From: an uncultured Eubacteriales bacterium
Lineage (GTDB): Bacteria > Bacillota > Clostridia > Oscillospirales > Oscillospiraceae
Assembly: GCA_902496595.1 (NCBI GenBank)
Contig: CABVBV010000061.1
Span: forward strand, 1-11,549
Direction: 5' to 3'
DNA length: 11,549 nucleotides
Shown here: positions 6,426-11,549 of the stretch, one piece after another
How positions within the stretch are numbered: position 1 is the stretch's first letter
How the letters are laid out: each line of letters opens with the position of its first letter
The notes under the pieces: model-generated
What the model saw: the letters and a program-made list of their open reading frames with translations, nothing else
Told to the model about the DNA's origin: nothing
The model's database searches: none
Program-made: the position numbers and the translations under genes

Positions 6426-7817
6426 CTATCTGCCAGGCGTGCCCCAGCGCCGCTCGAGATAGCGGCGATCCGCGGGTGAGGCGTTCCTGTAATCCTCCAG
6501 CATGTCCTCGGTCCATTGCATTAACGCCGGGGCCTCCCGGGCCTGTGCCGCCCGCGTCCAGTACACGCAGAAGCCGCGGATCGCGTCCGCCGCGTGCGTG
6601 AGCTCGTGAGGCTCCTGCGCCACGTCGTTCACACGTTTATCGTCGTAGCGCAGCTGCGGCAGCGTGCGGATGAGGTTGGTGCAAAGCGGGAATATGCGCA
6701 GCTTTGCCACGCGCTCGCCCCGCTCATCCTCGAACACATGGAGCCGCTCGTGCATCGCCATCCAGCCGTCCAGCCTGTCGTTGCTCGTTTTCGTAAGCAC
6801 AATGCCGTGCTCGGCAAATATGTCCGCCACACTCCGCCCCGTCTCCTGCCGCGCAGCCCAGAGGTCGGGCGGCGCGAGGCAGGCCGTGACCTTGTCACCG
6901 CCCACCATGTCCAGCACGGCCTGGGCCGCCTCGCTGACTATGAGCCCCTTTGCGCCCTCGCCGAGGTCCCGGCCCTGATACACCTCTCGCACGGCGTAGG
7001 CCATGTCGTGCTCGTCCACTGCGATGAGGTAGGCTGCCAGCATGTCGAGGCCGTAGTCGATGGTCACATAGCGCCGCCACCACGCCGGCGGCTCGAAGGG
7101 AGCCACCACATGTACATCCCGGTCCCACTCGCTGAAATACTGTCCAGCGAACACGTCCCAGGAGCCGTTGAGCCAGGCCTCGCGCAGCTCATATGGCAGG
7201 GATTCGAGCATGTGTATGTACTCGGGGTCCTTCTCCATCAGCACGGGGTTGTCCGTGACCTTGGCCTGGATGAACTCGTAATCGTCGGCCCGCTCGTCGC
7301 CCTGATACCGTCGGTCAACAAAGAGCCGTTTCACCCACGCATGGCCAACTCCGCCGGGGTTGCAGGTCAGGTACATGCGCTTGGGGAAGTCGTTCGCGCC
7401 GCGCAGGCAGCCCTTGAAGGTCTGGAACTGGAATTCCGTGAGCTGAGTAGCCTCGTCGATAAAGATGATGTCGAACTCCTGGCCCTGGTACTGGAGCACG
7501 TCCCGCTCCGCCGAGCAGTAGCCGAAGCGGATGTACGAGCCGTTCGGGAAGATAAAGCGCTTCTCCTGCTCCTTCCACCGGGCTATGTCCCGCAGCTCCA
7601 TCTGCAGCGGGAGTATGTGGTTGTCGCGCAGCTCCTGAAAGCTCCGGCGCACGATGAGTATCTTGATGCCGGCGTATCTCGACGCCAGCAGCATTGCCTT
7701 CATGCGTACGGACCAGGTCTTGCCGCCGCCGCGCGCCCCGCCGTAGCCTATAAAGCGCCGTCGGGCTTTAAAGAACAGCTTTTGCCGCTCGTTGAGCCGC
7801 AGGACTTTAGTCTGCAT
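6426..7817 (-). CDS. terL: Terminase large subunit (packaging ATPase-nuclease)
   Basis: 463 residues. The start at 7817 has GAGGAGG (7827-7833) nine bases upstream and overlaps the TerS stop by 11 bases; a longer in-frame opening to 7856 lies wholly inside TerS and adds an unlikely Arg-rich leader. ATPase half: Walker A GGARGGGKT (26-34), Walker B DIIFIDEA (116-123, catalytic E122), coupling motif LTCNPGG (150-156). Nuclease half (RNase H fold): first acid D254 in VTIDYGLD, a probable second near D318 (PPDLW), third D411 in HAADAIRG. All catalytic positions appear intact, so the protein should be active. It cuts the concatemer and drives DNA through the portal with TerS. Cos or pac strategy cannot be told from this alone. 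Confidence 0.95.
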   Translation of the reverse strand: MQTKVLRLNERQKLFFKARRRFIGYGGARGGGKTWSVRMKAMLLASRYAGIKILIVRRSFQELRDNHILPLQMELRDIARWKEQEKRFIFPNGSYIRFGYCSAERDVLQYQGQEFDIIFIDEATQLTEFQFQTFKGCLRGANDFPKRMYLTCNPGGVGHAWVKRLFVDRRYQGDERADDYEFIQAKVTDNPVLMEKDPEYIHMLESLPYELREAWLNGSWDVFAGQYFSEWDRDVHVVAPFEPPAWWRRYVTIDYGLDMLAAYLIAVDEHDMAYAVREVYQGRDLGEGAKGLIVSEAAQAVLDMVGGDKVTACLAPPDLWAARQETGRSVADIFAEHGIVLTKTSNDRLDGWMAMHERLHVFEDERGERVAKLRIFPLCTNLIRTLPQLRYDDKRVNDVAQEPHELTHAADAIRGFCVYWTRAAQAREAPALMQWTEDMLEDYRNASPADRRYLERRWGTPGR

Positions 7818-8313
7818 AGCCCGCCGCCTCCTCGCTCGTGGCCTCGCGGAACACATAGTTCACGGTGTTGTCGTCAACTATCGCGGCCTCCACCCTGTTC
7901 CGCCAGCGCTCAGGCTCGCGGTTCGTGAGCCAGAAGATCTGCGCCTTGACGTCGGCTTTGATATAAACCTCTTCATCGGCCATCACGATTTTTTCGCGGT
8001 CGATGCGCCGGCCGCGCGCGTCGTAGGTTGTGGTTTTTATCTTCATGGGCTTTTTCAATACCCGGACGCCGCCGAGTGCCGTCTCAAGCAGGCTCCGCTC
8101 GACGCTTTCATTGACCGCGTGCGCGTCCGCGCCCGTGCGTGCGCGCGTCACCGCCTCCGACATCTCCGGGTGCTTTTTGAGCCAGTCGTAGTACGTCGAG
8201 GGGCTGATGCCCATCTCCTTCGCCATCTCGGCGTCGGTCAGCCGCGGTGCCATTTCGGCGAGCCGCTCAAGCCCCTGTTCTGTCAGCCATTCTGCATATT
8301 TGGCCCGCGCCAC
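7807..8313 (-). CDS. terS: Terminase small subunit
   Basis: 168 residues from a GTG at 8313. An upstream in-frame GTG at 8322 is partly inside the AGGGAGG ribosome site, whereas 8313 has an ideal eight-base spacer, so the shorter form is preferred. Residues 25-56 hold a helix-turn-helix (LTDAEMAKEMGISPSTYYDW), the DNA-recognition element of small terminases. The rest is a helical oligomerisation part (NESVERSLLETALGG) and a C-terminal segment with NREPERWRNR, a stretch seen often in small terminases of Bacillota phages. It recognises the phage DNA end or pac site and stimulates TerL. First gene after a terminator and probable promoter, and therefore the head of the late operon. Overlaps TerL by 11 bases. 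Confidence 0.88.
   Translation of the reverse strand: MARAKYAEWLTEQGLERLAEMAPRLTDAEMAKEMGISPSTYYDWLKKHPEMSEAVTRARTGADAHAVNESVERSLLETALGGVRVLKKPMKIKTTTYDARGRRIDREKIVMADEEVYIKADVKAQIFWLTNREPERWRNRVEAAIVDDNTVNYVFREATSEEAAGYAD
7827..7833 (-). promoter_or_regulatory. Ribosome site that fixes the TerL start
   Basis: GAGGAGG lies inside the end of TerS, nine bases before the ATG at 7817. It supports the 463-residue form over a longer reading frame. Confidence 0.8.
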
Positions 8314-8321
8314 GGCCAGCA

Positions 8322-8328
8322 CCTCCCT
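8322..8328 (-). promoter_or_regulatory. Ribosome site that decides the TerS GTG start
   Basis: AGGGAGG overlaps the upstream GTG (8320-8322) by its last base and stands eight bases before the GTG at 8311-8313. This argues for the second GTG as the start. Confidence 0.7.
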
Positions 8329-8353
8329 GTGCGCGTACTATCTCTCAATCTGC

Positions 8354-8382
8354 AATATATCAGCCTTACCCCCTCTGTTACC
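8354..8382 (-). promoter_or_regulatory. Candidate late-operon promoter (extended -10)
   Basis: On the minus strand GTAACA (8377-8382, four of six to TTGACA) is followed by 17 bases and TATATT (8354-8359, five of six to TATAAT). A TG one base before the -10 gives the extended form TGATATATT. Transcription would start near 8347, about 34 bases before TerS. It sits just beyond the 8401-8431 terminator, where a late promoter is expected. No transcription data exist. Confidence 0.5.
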
Positions 8383-8400
8383 GTCAACTTTCAGGCACAC

Positions 8401-8431
8401 AAAAAAAGCGCCCCCACAGCAGGGGAGCGCT
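8401..8431 (-). terminator. Rho-independent terminator after the HTH gene
   Basis: The stem pairs AGCGC (8407-8411) with GCGCT (8427-8431) and CCCC (8412-8415) with GGGG (8422-8425), with one bulged A and a six-base loop. On the minus strand seven T residues follow. The hairpin abuts the stop codon of the 89-aa gene, so read-through into TerS is probably limited unless antiterminated. Confidence 0.88.
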
Positions 8432-8701
8432 CTACCACAGCTCGAAAAATCGTCGTCTCACTCTATCCAGCGTCGAGGGCGAAACAAAATACTCCGTCGT
8501 CACCGCCTCCCAGCTCGCAGGCGTGCAGAGATAGGCCCGGAGCGCGTCAGCATACTCGCCCCCGGCCTCGCGGCACAGTCTGTCTATTTTACTTTGCACC
8601 TCCGCAGTCTGCCGTGCATAGTTCTGGCACGCGAAAAATATCATGCCCTGCTCGGCATAGCCTTTATGTACCGAGGGCAGATACTTGAATTTCCTCGTCA
8701 T
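8432..8701 (-). CDS. Small helix-turn-helix protein, candidate late regulator
   Basis: 89 residues, ATG start with AGGAGGG four to five bases upstream, beginning five bases or so after the HUH gene stop. The C-terminal third (ASWEAVTTEYFVSPSTLDRV, then RRRFFELW) looks like a helix-turn-helix of the sigma-region-4 or transposase kind. The middle has QSKIDRLCREAGGEYADALR, predicted helical. I recall similar small proteins next to HUH genes in clostridial prophages but not a named family. In many Bacillota phages a small regulator (ArpU or RinA type) lies just upstream of the terminase genes and switches on late transcription. By position this gene could do that job; the sequence does not prove it. 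Confidence 0.7.
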   Translation of the reverse strand: MTRKFKYLPSVHKGYAEQGMIFFACQNYARQTAEVQSKIDRLCREAGGEYADALRAYLCTPASWEAVTTEYFVSPSTLDRVRRRFFELW

Positions 8702-8710
8702 CCCGCCCTC

Positions 8711-9496
8711 CTAACTGCGCATCGGCGCGAAGGGCAGTGCATAGCGGATATACTGCCCCGCTCGCTTGCCCGAGTAGGCTGTGCGGTACAGCAGCTCGCA
8801 GCCCTTTGGCACACGCAGCTCCGCCCCGCTCCATACGACGCGGCACTTCGGCTGAGGCCTTACAAGGTTGCGGGACGGCTTGTACTTCTTCTCGTCGGGC
8901 AGGCGGCGCACCTGGGCCAGCAGATACTCCGCCAGCGGCGTGTAGTCCTTTTGCGAGCTGAGTGCCTTGGCGTAGGCGCCCCCGTGCGGCCAGGCTTCCA
9001 CGCAGGCCTGCCACGCGGCCCGGTTGGCTATGATGTGGTGATGTATGCGGACTGCCTCGCCCGTCTCGCCGTCCATATCGGAGGTCGCGGCTATGTATTT
9101 GAGCTCCGCTCCGGGAGGCAGGCGGCGCTTCACCCGGCGGATGAAATTGTCCAGCTCGCGGTTAGCCTCCTTGCGGAGATAGTCCTCGAGTATGCCCGGC
9201 TTCTGCCCGGCGGCCCGGTCTGCCTCCTGCCTGGCTTCCGCCCTGCGAAGGAGCTCGGAGTATTTCTTCGGCCCATAGTCCAGCCCGAGCAACAGATCCC
9301 CGGCTGAGAAGTTCGCGTGTATCTCCCTGTTGAGCCTGCGCACCGCGTCGTTCTCATTCTGCCGCTGTTTCCGCTCCGAACTGCGGCCGAGCTTCCGCCC
9401 CCTGGCCGGAGGCTCGCCGGGAACCCAGTATTTTGTTTTCTCCCCGAGACCCCCGCACTCATATGTGCGGATCTCCCAGTAACCCGTCTGCCCCAT
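8711..9496 (-). CDS. HUH-type rolling-circle Rep-like protein
   Basis: 261 residues; ATG start with a weak GGGGGA site. The layout matches the Rep family found in Bacillota prophages and in G2P/ORF2-like initiators. Motif 1 is GDLLLGLDY (66-74), in a place where other Reps have a 'fltLTY' strand. Motif 2 is VRIHHHIIAN (149-158), the metal-binding HUH, with H152 and H154 as likely ligands. Motif 3 is DYTPLAEYLLAQ (184-195), with Y185 and Y191 as candidate nucleophiles. HUH enzymes nick one strand and link to its 5' end. The Lys often found three or four residues after the motif 3 tyrosine is here Ala/Gln, so activity is not assured. It could start replication or act on DNA ends near packaging. 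A final KPSRNLVRPQPK segment is a family signature from memory. Confidence 0.75.
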   Translation of the reverse strand: MGQTGYWEIRTYECGGLGEKTKYWVPGEPPARGRKLGRSSERKQRQNENDAVRRLNREIHANFSAGDLLLGLDYGPKKYSELLRRAEARQEADRAAGQKPGILEDYLRKEANRELDNFIRRVKRRLPPGAELKYIAATSDMDGETGEAVRIHHHIIANRAAWQACVEAWPHGGAYAKALSSQKDYTPLAEYLLAQVRRLPDEKKYKPSRNLVRPQPKCRVVWSGAELRVPKGCELLYRTAYSGKRAGQYIRYALPFAPMRS

Positions 9497-9540
9497 AGCG
9501 TCCCCCGTCCGTAAACTTAGGCCCTTACGAACCTCTGAAA

Positions 9541-9556
9541 ACGCGCACGCGCGCGT
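9541..9556. repeat. GC inverted repeat next to the -10 box
   Basis: ACGCGC (9541-9546) and GCGCGT (9551-9556) are perfect inverted copies around a four-base centre. They directly follow the -10 box and should cover the transcription start. The bases alternate purine and pyrimidine without a break from 9541 to 9558. It may be an operator, a leader hairpin or simply GC-rich sequence. Confidence 0.6.
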
Positions 9557-9583
9557 ATTATAATAAAGTATATGCCCTCACAA
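9557..9583 (-). promoter_or_regulatory. Candidate promoter for the HUH/HTH unit
   Basis: A perfect TATAAT (9557-9562) is preceded by TTGTGA (9578-9583, four of six) at a short 15-base spacing; at 17 bases the match is poor. The -35 lies in the T tract of the preceding terminator. Start near 9550, leaving a leader of about 54 bases before the HUH gene. Confidence 0.5.
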
Positions 9584-9605
9584 AAGGGCCCGCCGCGCGG
9601 GCCCT
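9582..9605 (-). terminator. Rho-independent terminator ending the upstream unit
   Basis: AGGGCCCGC and GCGGGCCCT form a nine-base-pair stem around a three-base loop, followed by four T residues on the minus strand. It lies 36 bases beyond the stop of the 91-aa gene. The opposite strand has no T run, so it works in one direction. Confidence 0.85.
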
Positions 9606-9641
9606 GTGGTCAGAACATATCCTTCAATATAGCTTCAGACC

Positions 9642-9917
9642 CTATACCATGTTGAGGTCGTTACCCGCTGTTATCTCTGAATCCTCTAAATCGTTCGGCG
9701 GCCCAGTAGGGCCCACTGGATCAGGATGCCCGTCGAGTATCTTAATGCGGCCCTGCTTGTCCGCCTCCATAAGCTCCTCCAGCCGTCCAAGAAGGTATTC
9801 ATCGCCCAAGATGTCCTCAATGGAGGCAAGGCGATCTACCGCTCTGTAAATAGGGCCGTTTTTTACTACAGGTAACGCTCCTCCGAGAAAATTTACGTAC
9901 TCGGTCAACCGTTTCAT
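9642..9917 (-). CDS. Small phage protein of unknown function with a GPTGPP tail
   Basis: 91 residues from the second of two adjacent ATGs (92 if the first, at 9920, is used); AAAGGAGG (9925-9932) is seven bases from the second and four from the first. The ATG of 9920 overlaps the upstream stop. It opens KRLTEYVNFLGG and contains YRAVDRLASIEDILGDEYLL then LEELMEADKQGRIKIL. This resembles a common small protein of Bacillota phages with 'RLxxxED' and 'LExLxxADxxGR' segments, whose function is unknown. The tail is unusual: VGPTGPPNDLEDSE, a short collagen-like piece encoded by codons like those of the fibre. Last gene before the terminator. Confidence 0.72.
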   Translation of the reverse strand: MKRLTEYVNFLGGALPVVKNGPIYRAVDRLASIEDILGDEYLLGRLEELMEADKQGRIKILDGHPDPVGPTGPPNDLEDSEITAGNDLNMV

Positions 9918-10330
9918 CATTCATCCTCCTTTACAGCCACGTTCAATCTGGCATACCAGATTATTTCTGCCGGGGTTTCTTCCTTCTTATAGATGATTTT
10001 CTCCTCAACAGCCCGCATGAGCGCGTCCCAGAGGTTCTTTTTGAAATACTCGTCCATGAGCAGAGGCTCTTCGAGCTTTCGCACCTGCACCCGTGCGATG
10101 CAGGGCAAGATTGCATAACCTTGCCGTCGCGCTTGCGCCTCCAGGGCTTTGCGATAGTCCTCATACAGATTCTCATAATCCCGCTTGAGCATGAGCCGCT
10201 CGCGCAGCTCATCATTGTAAGCCTCACGCGAGGCGTAAAGCTCCGCGCTCGGCACGAAACCCAGCGCCTCAAAAAACCTATCCCTCCATCGCACTGCCGT
10301 GGTGCTGAGCCTGTGCAAAACTTTACCCAT
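9917..10330 (-). CDS. Hypothetical phage protein with coiled-coil segment
   Basis: 137 residues starting MGKVLHRLSTTAVRW. The start at 10330 is preferred over an in-frame ATG at 10489, since AGGGAG (10339-10344) lies eight bases upstream and the longer form would run into the methyltransferase gene with Pro/Arg-rich nonsense. Residues about 35-65 are a charged helical stretch (SREAYNDELRERLMLKRDYE, then NLYEDYRKALEAQARR), likely a coiled coil. The second half (YAILPCIARVQVRKLEEPLL) is mixed beta/alpha and ends in YARLNVAVKEDE. No domain is recognised. It resembles short proteins found in early or accessory regions of clostridial phages by general look only. The stop shares bases with the ATG of the next gene, so they are probably co-translated. 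Confidence 0.68.
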   Translation of the reverse strand: MGKVLHRLSTTAVRWRDRFFEALGFVPSAELYASREAYNDELRERLMLKRDYENLYEDYRKALEAQARRQGYAILPCIARVQVRKLEEPLLMDEYFKKNLWDALMRAVEEKIIYKKEETPAEIIWYARLNVAVKEDE

Positions 10331-10338
10331 ACATATCT

Positions 10339-10344
10339 CTCCCT
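10339..10344 (-). promoter_or_regulatory. Ribosome site that fixes the 137-aa gene start
   Basis: AGGGAG on the minus strand stands eight bases before the ATG at 10330 and supports the short form of the gene. Confidence 0.65.
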
Positions 10345-10367
10345 TCCTCGCTTTTCTCAGGTTTCTT

Positions 10368-11549
10368 TCAGCTCTCGCACCACTCAGGCAGGTTTGCGCG
10401 CACGAGGGCCTCGGCGAAGGGCGGCGGCACGGCGTTTCCGCAGCGGGCGGTCTGTTTGAACTTCGGATATTCCCGCCCGGTGTAATCACGGTCGATTATG
10501 TAGTCGTCCGGGAATCCGTTGGCACGATACAGCTCCCTCGGTATCAGCATGCGCAAGCCAATATCGGCTATGAAATACCACGCGCCGCCAAGCTCAAGCA
10601 GCAGCACCTCGTCATCCGCCAGCGCGTACCCGCAGTAAATATTGAGCAGTCCGCGGATCTTCGGCCAGTTGTGCAGCTCTGCGCCCGGCTCCGCTTTCCG
10701 CACCTCTGTAGTGACCACGCCATGATGACCTCCGCCCGCGGTGATGGTCTGCACCGGCTCGGAGGCCGCGCCGCCAAGGTTCGTGCCTTTCATCTTGACC
10801 AGGCTTGCAAGCGTCAGGCCTGCGCGGTCTCGCGCTGTAACAGTGCGCAGAGGGGCCGTCACGTCCTGCCCATGGCGCTCAGCGCCGTAATATGCAGTCA
10901 GCGATGCCGCCGCCAGCCCATAACGGTTGGCGGCGTCTATTGTCATCAGTGGCTCTGTCACGTTCTGCCCCCGGACATGCTCGTGCCGCTCCGTGTGATA
11001 CTGGATGATATAAGGCCGGCAGGCTCCACGTTCCCCAGGCTTTTCCGCAGCAGGCACTACATACGGCGCCAACGACCTAATCACAAACTTGTCCACGCCG
11101 CGGATGACACGCCTCATGGTGTTTGGGCTGAGTGGGCGCTGTGCGTTGAGGCAGTGCTTCTCTCGCACTTCGTCCCGCGTGTCAAAGATGGACGGGCAGG
11201 GCAGCGACCAGTCGATGATTTCCGCCGCGCTCCTCCACGGCTTTCTCAGCCCCGCCTTCACCTCCGCGCTGTCAGCCGGGGCATGGGTAGGCTCCGGCCA
11301 CACGATGGGCCGCCCATCGCAGCGGGCGATGAGGAAAAACCGCTTGCGCGTGGTCGGCGCGCCATAGTCCGCGGCCACCAGCTCACGCCACTCAACGTCA
11401 TACCCCAAGTCCCGAAGCTGCTCCAGCCATTTCGTGAAGGTCTGTCCTGCCTTTGATTTTACCGGTCGCCCCCTGCGCACCGGCCCCCATGACCGGAACT
11501 CCTCCACGTTCTCCAGGATGATCACCCGCGGCCGCACCGTTCCCGCCCA
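10368..11549 (-). CDS. C5-cytosine DNA methyltransferase (5' end outside window)
   Basis: About 393 residues visible; the reading frame runs out of the right edge, so the SAM-binding start (FxGxG) and the PCQ catalytic loop are missing from view. Visible motifs, counting from the GTG at 11537: ENV (motif IV, 9-11), GAPTTRKRFFLIA (motif VIII, 59-71, with Thr where Gln is usual), RELYRANGFPDDY (motif IX, 334-346) and QTARCGNAVPP (motif X, 362-372). The variable zone between VIII and IX is long and holds a threefold repeat. The enzyme methylates the C5 of cytosine in an unknown target, likely to shield phage DNA from host restriction or to mark it. No partner endonuclease is seen. The GTG at 11537 is not the real start. 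Confidence 0.92.
   Translation of the reverse strand, partial: WAGTVRPRVIILENVEEFRSWGPVRRGRPVKSKAGQTFTKWLEQLRDLGYDVEWRELVAADYGAPTTRKRFFLIARCDGRPIVWPEPTHAPADSAEVKAGLRKPWRSAAEIIDWSLPCPSIFDTRDEVREKHCLNAQRPLSPNTMRRVIRGVDKFVIRSLAPYVVPAAEKPGERGACRPYIIQYHTERHEHVRGQNVTEPLMTIDAANRYGLAAASLTAYYGAERHGQDVTAPLRTVTARDRAGLTLASLVKMKGTNLGGAASEPVQTITAGGGHHGVVTTEVRKAEPGAELHNWPKIRGLLNIYCGYALADDEVLLLELGGAWYFIADIGLRMLIPRELYRANGFPDDYIIDRDYTGREYPKFKQTARCGNAVPPPFAEALVRANLPEWCES
10701..11012 (-). repeat. Three protein modules in the methyltransferase variable zone
   Basis: Modules at residues 176-213, 214-246 and 247-279 (numbered from the GTG at 11537) share the pattern 'EP-L/V-x-T-I/V-x-A' then 'GL/GV' and close with ASL, ASL and TEV. 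Examples: TEPLMTIDAANRYGLAAASL, TAPLRTVTARDRAGLTLASL and SEPVQTITAGGGHHGVVTTE. These are protein-level repeats with diverged DNA. I recall such arrays in other phage C5-methyltransferases, where they lie in or near the target recognition zone. Confidence 0.75.

Noticed and set aside
7818..7856. Longer TerL with 13 extra N-terminal residues
   Set aside because: The extension is Arg-rich, lies wholly within TerS and has no ribosome site; the ATG at 7817 has one at ideal spacing.
5438..7928. Two long plus-strand frames opposite portal and TerL
   Set aside because: The minus-strand proteins have full catalytic motifs and ribosome sites, and the plus-strand products are low-complexity shadows.
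8354..8387. TTGACG (8382-8387) as the -35 of the late promoter
   Set aside because: The hexamer is good, but it lies 22 bases from TATATT and 19 from the nearest alternative -10, beyond normal spacing. GTAACA at 17 bases fits better.
9497..9641. Small gene in the space between the 91-aa and HUH genes
   Set aside because: No reading frame with a ribosome site exists here; the space is accounted for by a terminator, a promoter and a leader.

Overview
The window is one block of a tailed double-stranded DNA phage or prophage, with every gene on the minus strand, so the natural order runs from high to low coordinates. The host is probably a high-GC member of the Bacillota (a gut-type clostridium is my best guess). 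Almost every gene has a strong AGGAGG-type ribosome site, and the small accessory proteins resemble those of clostridial prophages. No host gene, tRNA, integrase or attachment site is visible, so integrated and free phage cannot be told apart. The window cuts a gene at both edges.

Region by region, in transcription order. (1) 11549-9642: the C-terminal two thirds of a C5-cytosine DNA methyltransferase with a three-module internal repeat, then two small genes of unknown function (137 and 91-92 aa), closed by a strong terminator at 9582-9605. (2) 9583-8401: a short separate unit with its own probable promoter, an HUH-type (rolling-circle Rep-like) protein and an 89-aa helix-turn-helix protein, closed by a second strong terminator directly behind the last stop codon. 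(3) 8382 to the left edge: the late packaging and head operon. It starts at a probable extended -10 promoter and runs TerS, TerL, portal (709 aa with a split zinc-ribbon insertion), a 57-aa basic protein, scaffold, probable decoration protein, major capsid protein, a probable head-tail adaptor, and a large collagen-like fibre that leaves the window at position 1.

Within the late operon the genes are packed with short gaps or overlaps (TerS/TerL overlap by 11 bases, adaptor/fibre by 4), as expected for co-translated virion genes. TerS and TerL package DNA through the portal; scaffold, capsid and decoration proteins build the shell; the adaptor closes the portal.

The most unusual element is the fibre. 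It is a GPT-rich collagen triplet arm carrying two homologous 48-residue globular modules (26 of 48 residues identical) and five triplet interruptions of one conserved form, G-x-x-S-[T/I]-x-P-G. Other points of interest are the isolated Rep/HTH unit wedged between two terminators, with a 16-base GC inverted repeat beside the -10 box, and the zinc-ribbon in the portal. The gene families are mostly recognisable; I see no clearly new defence system.
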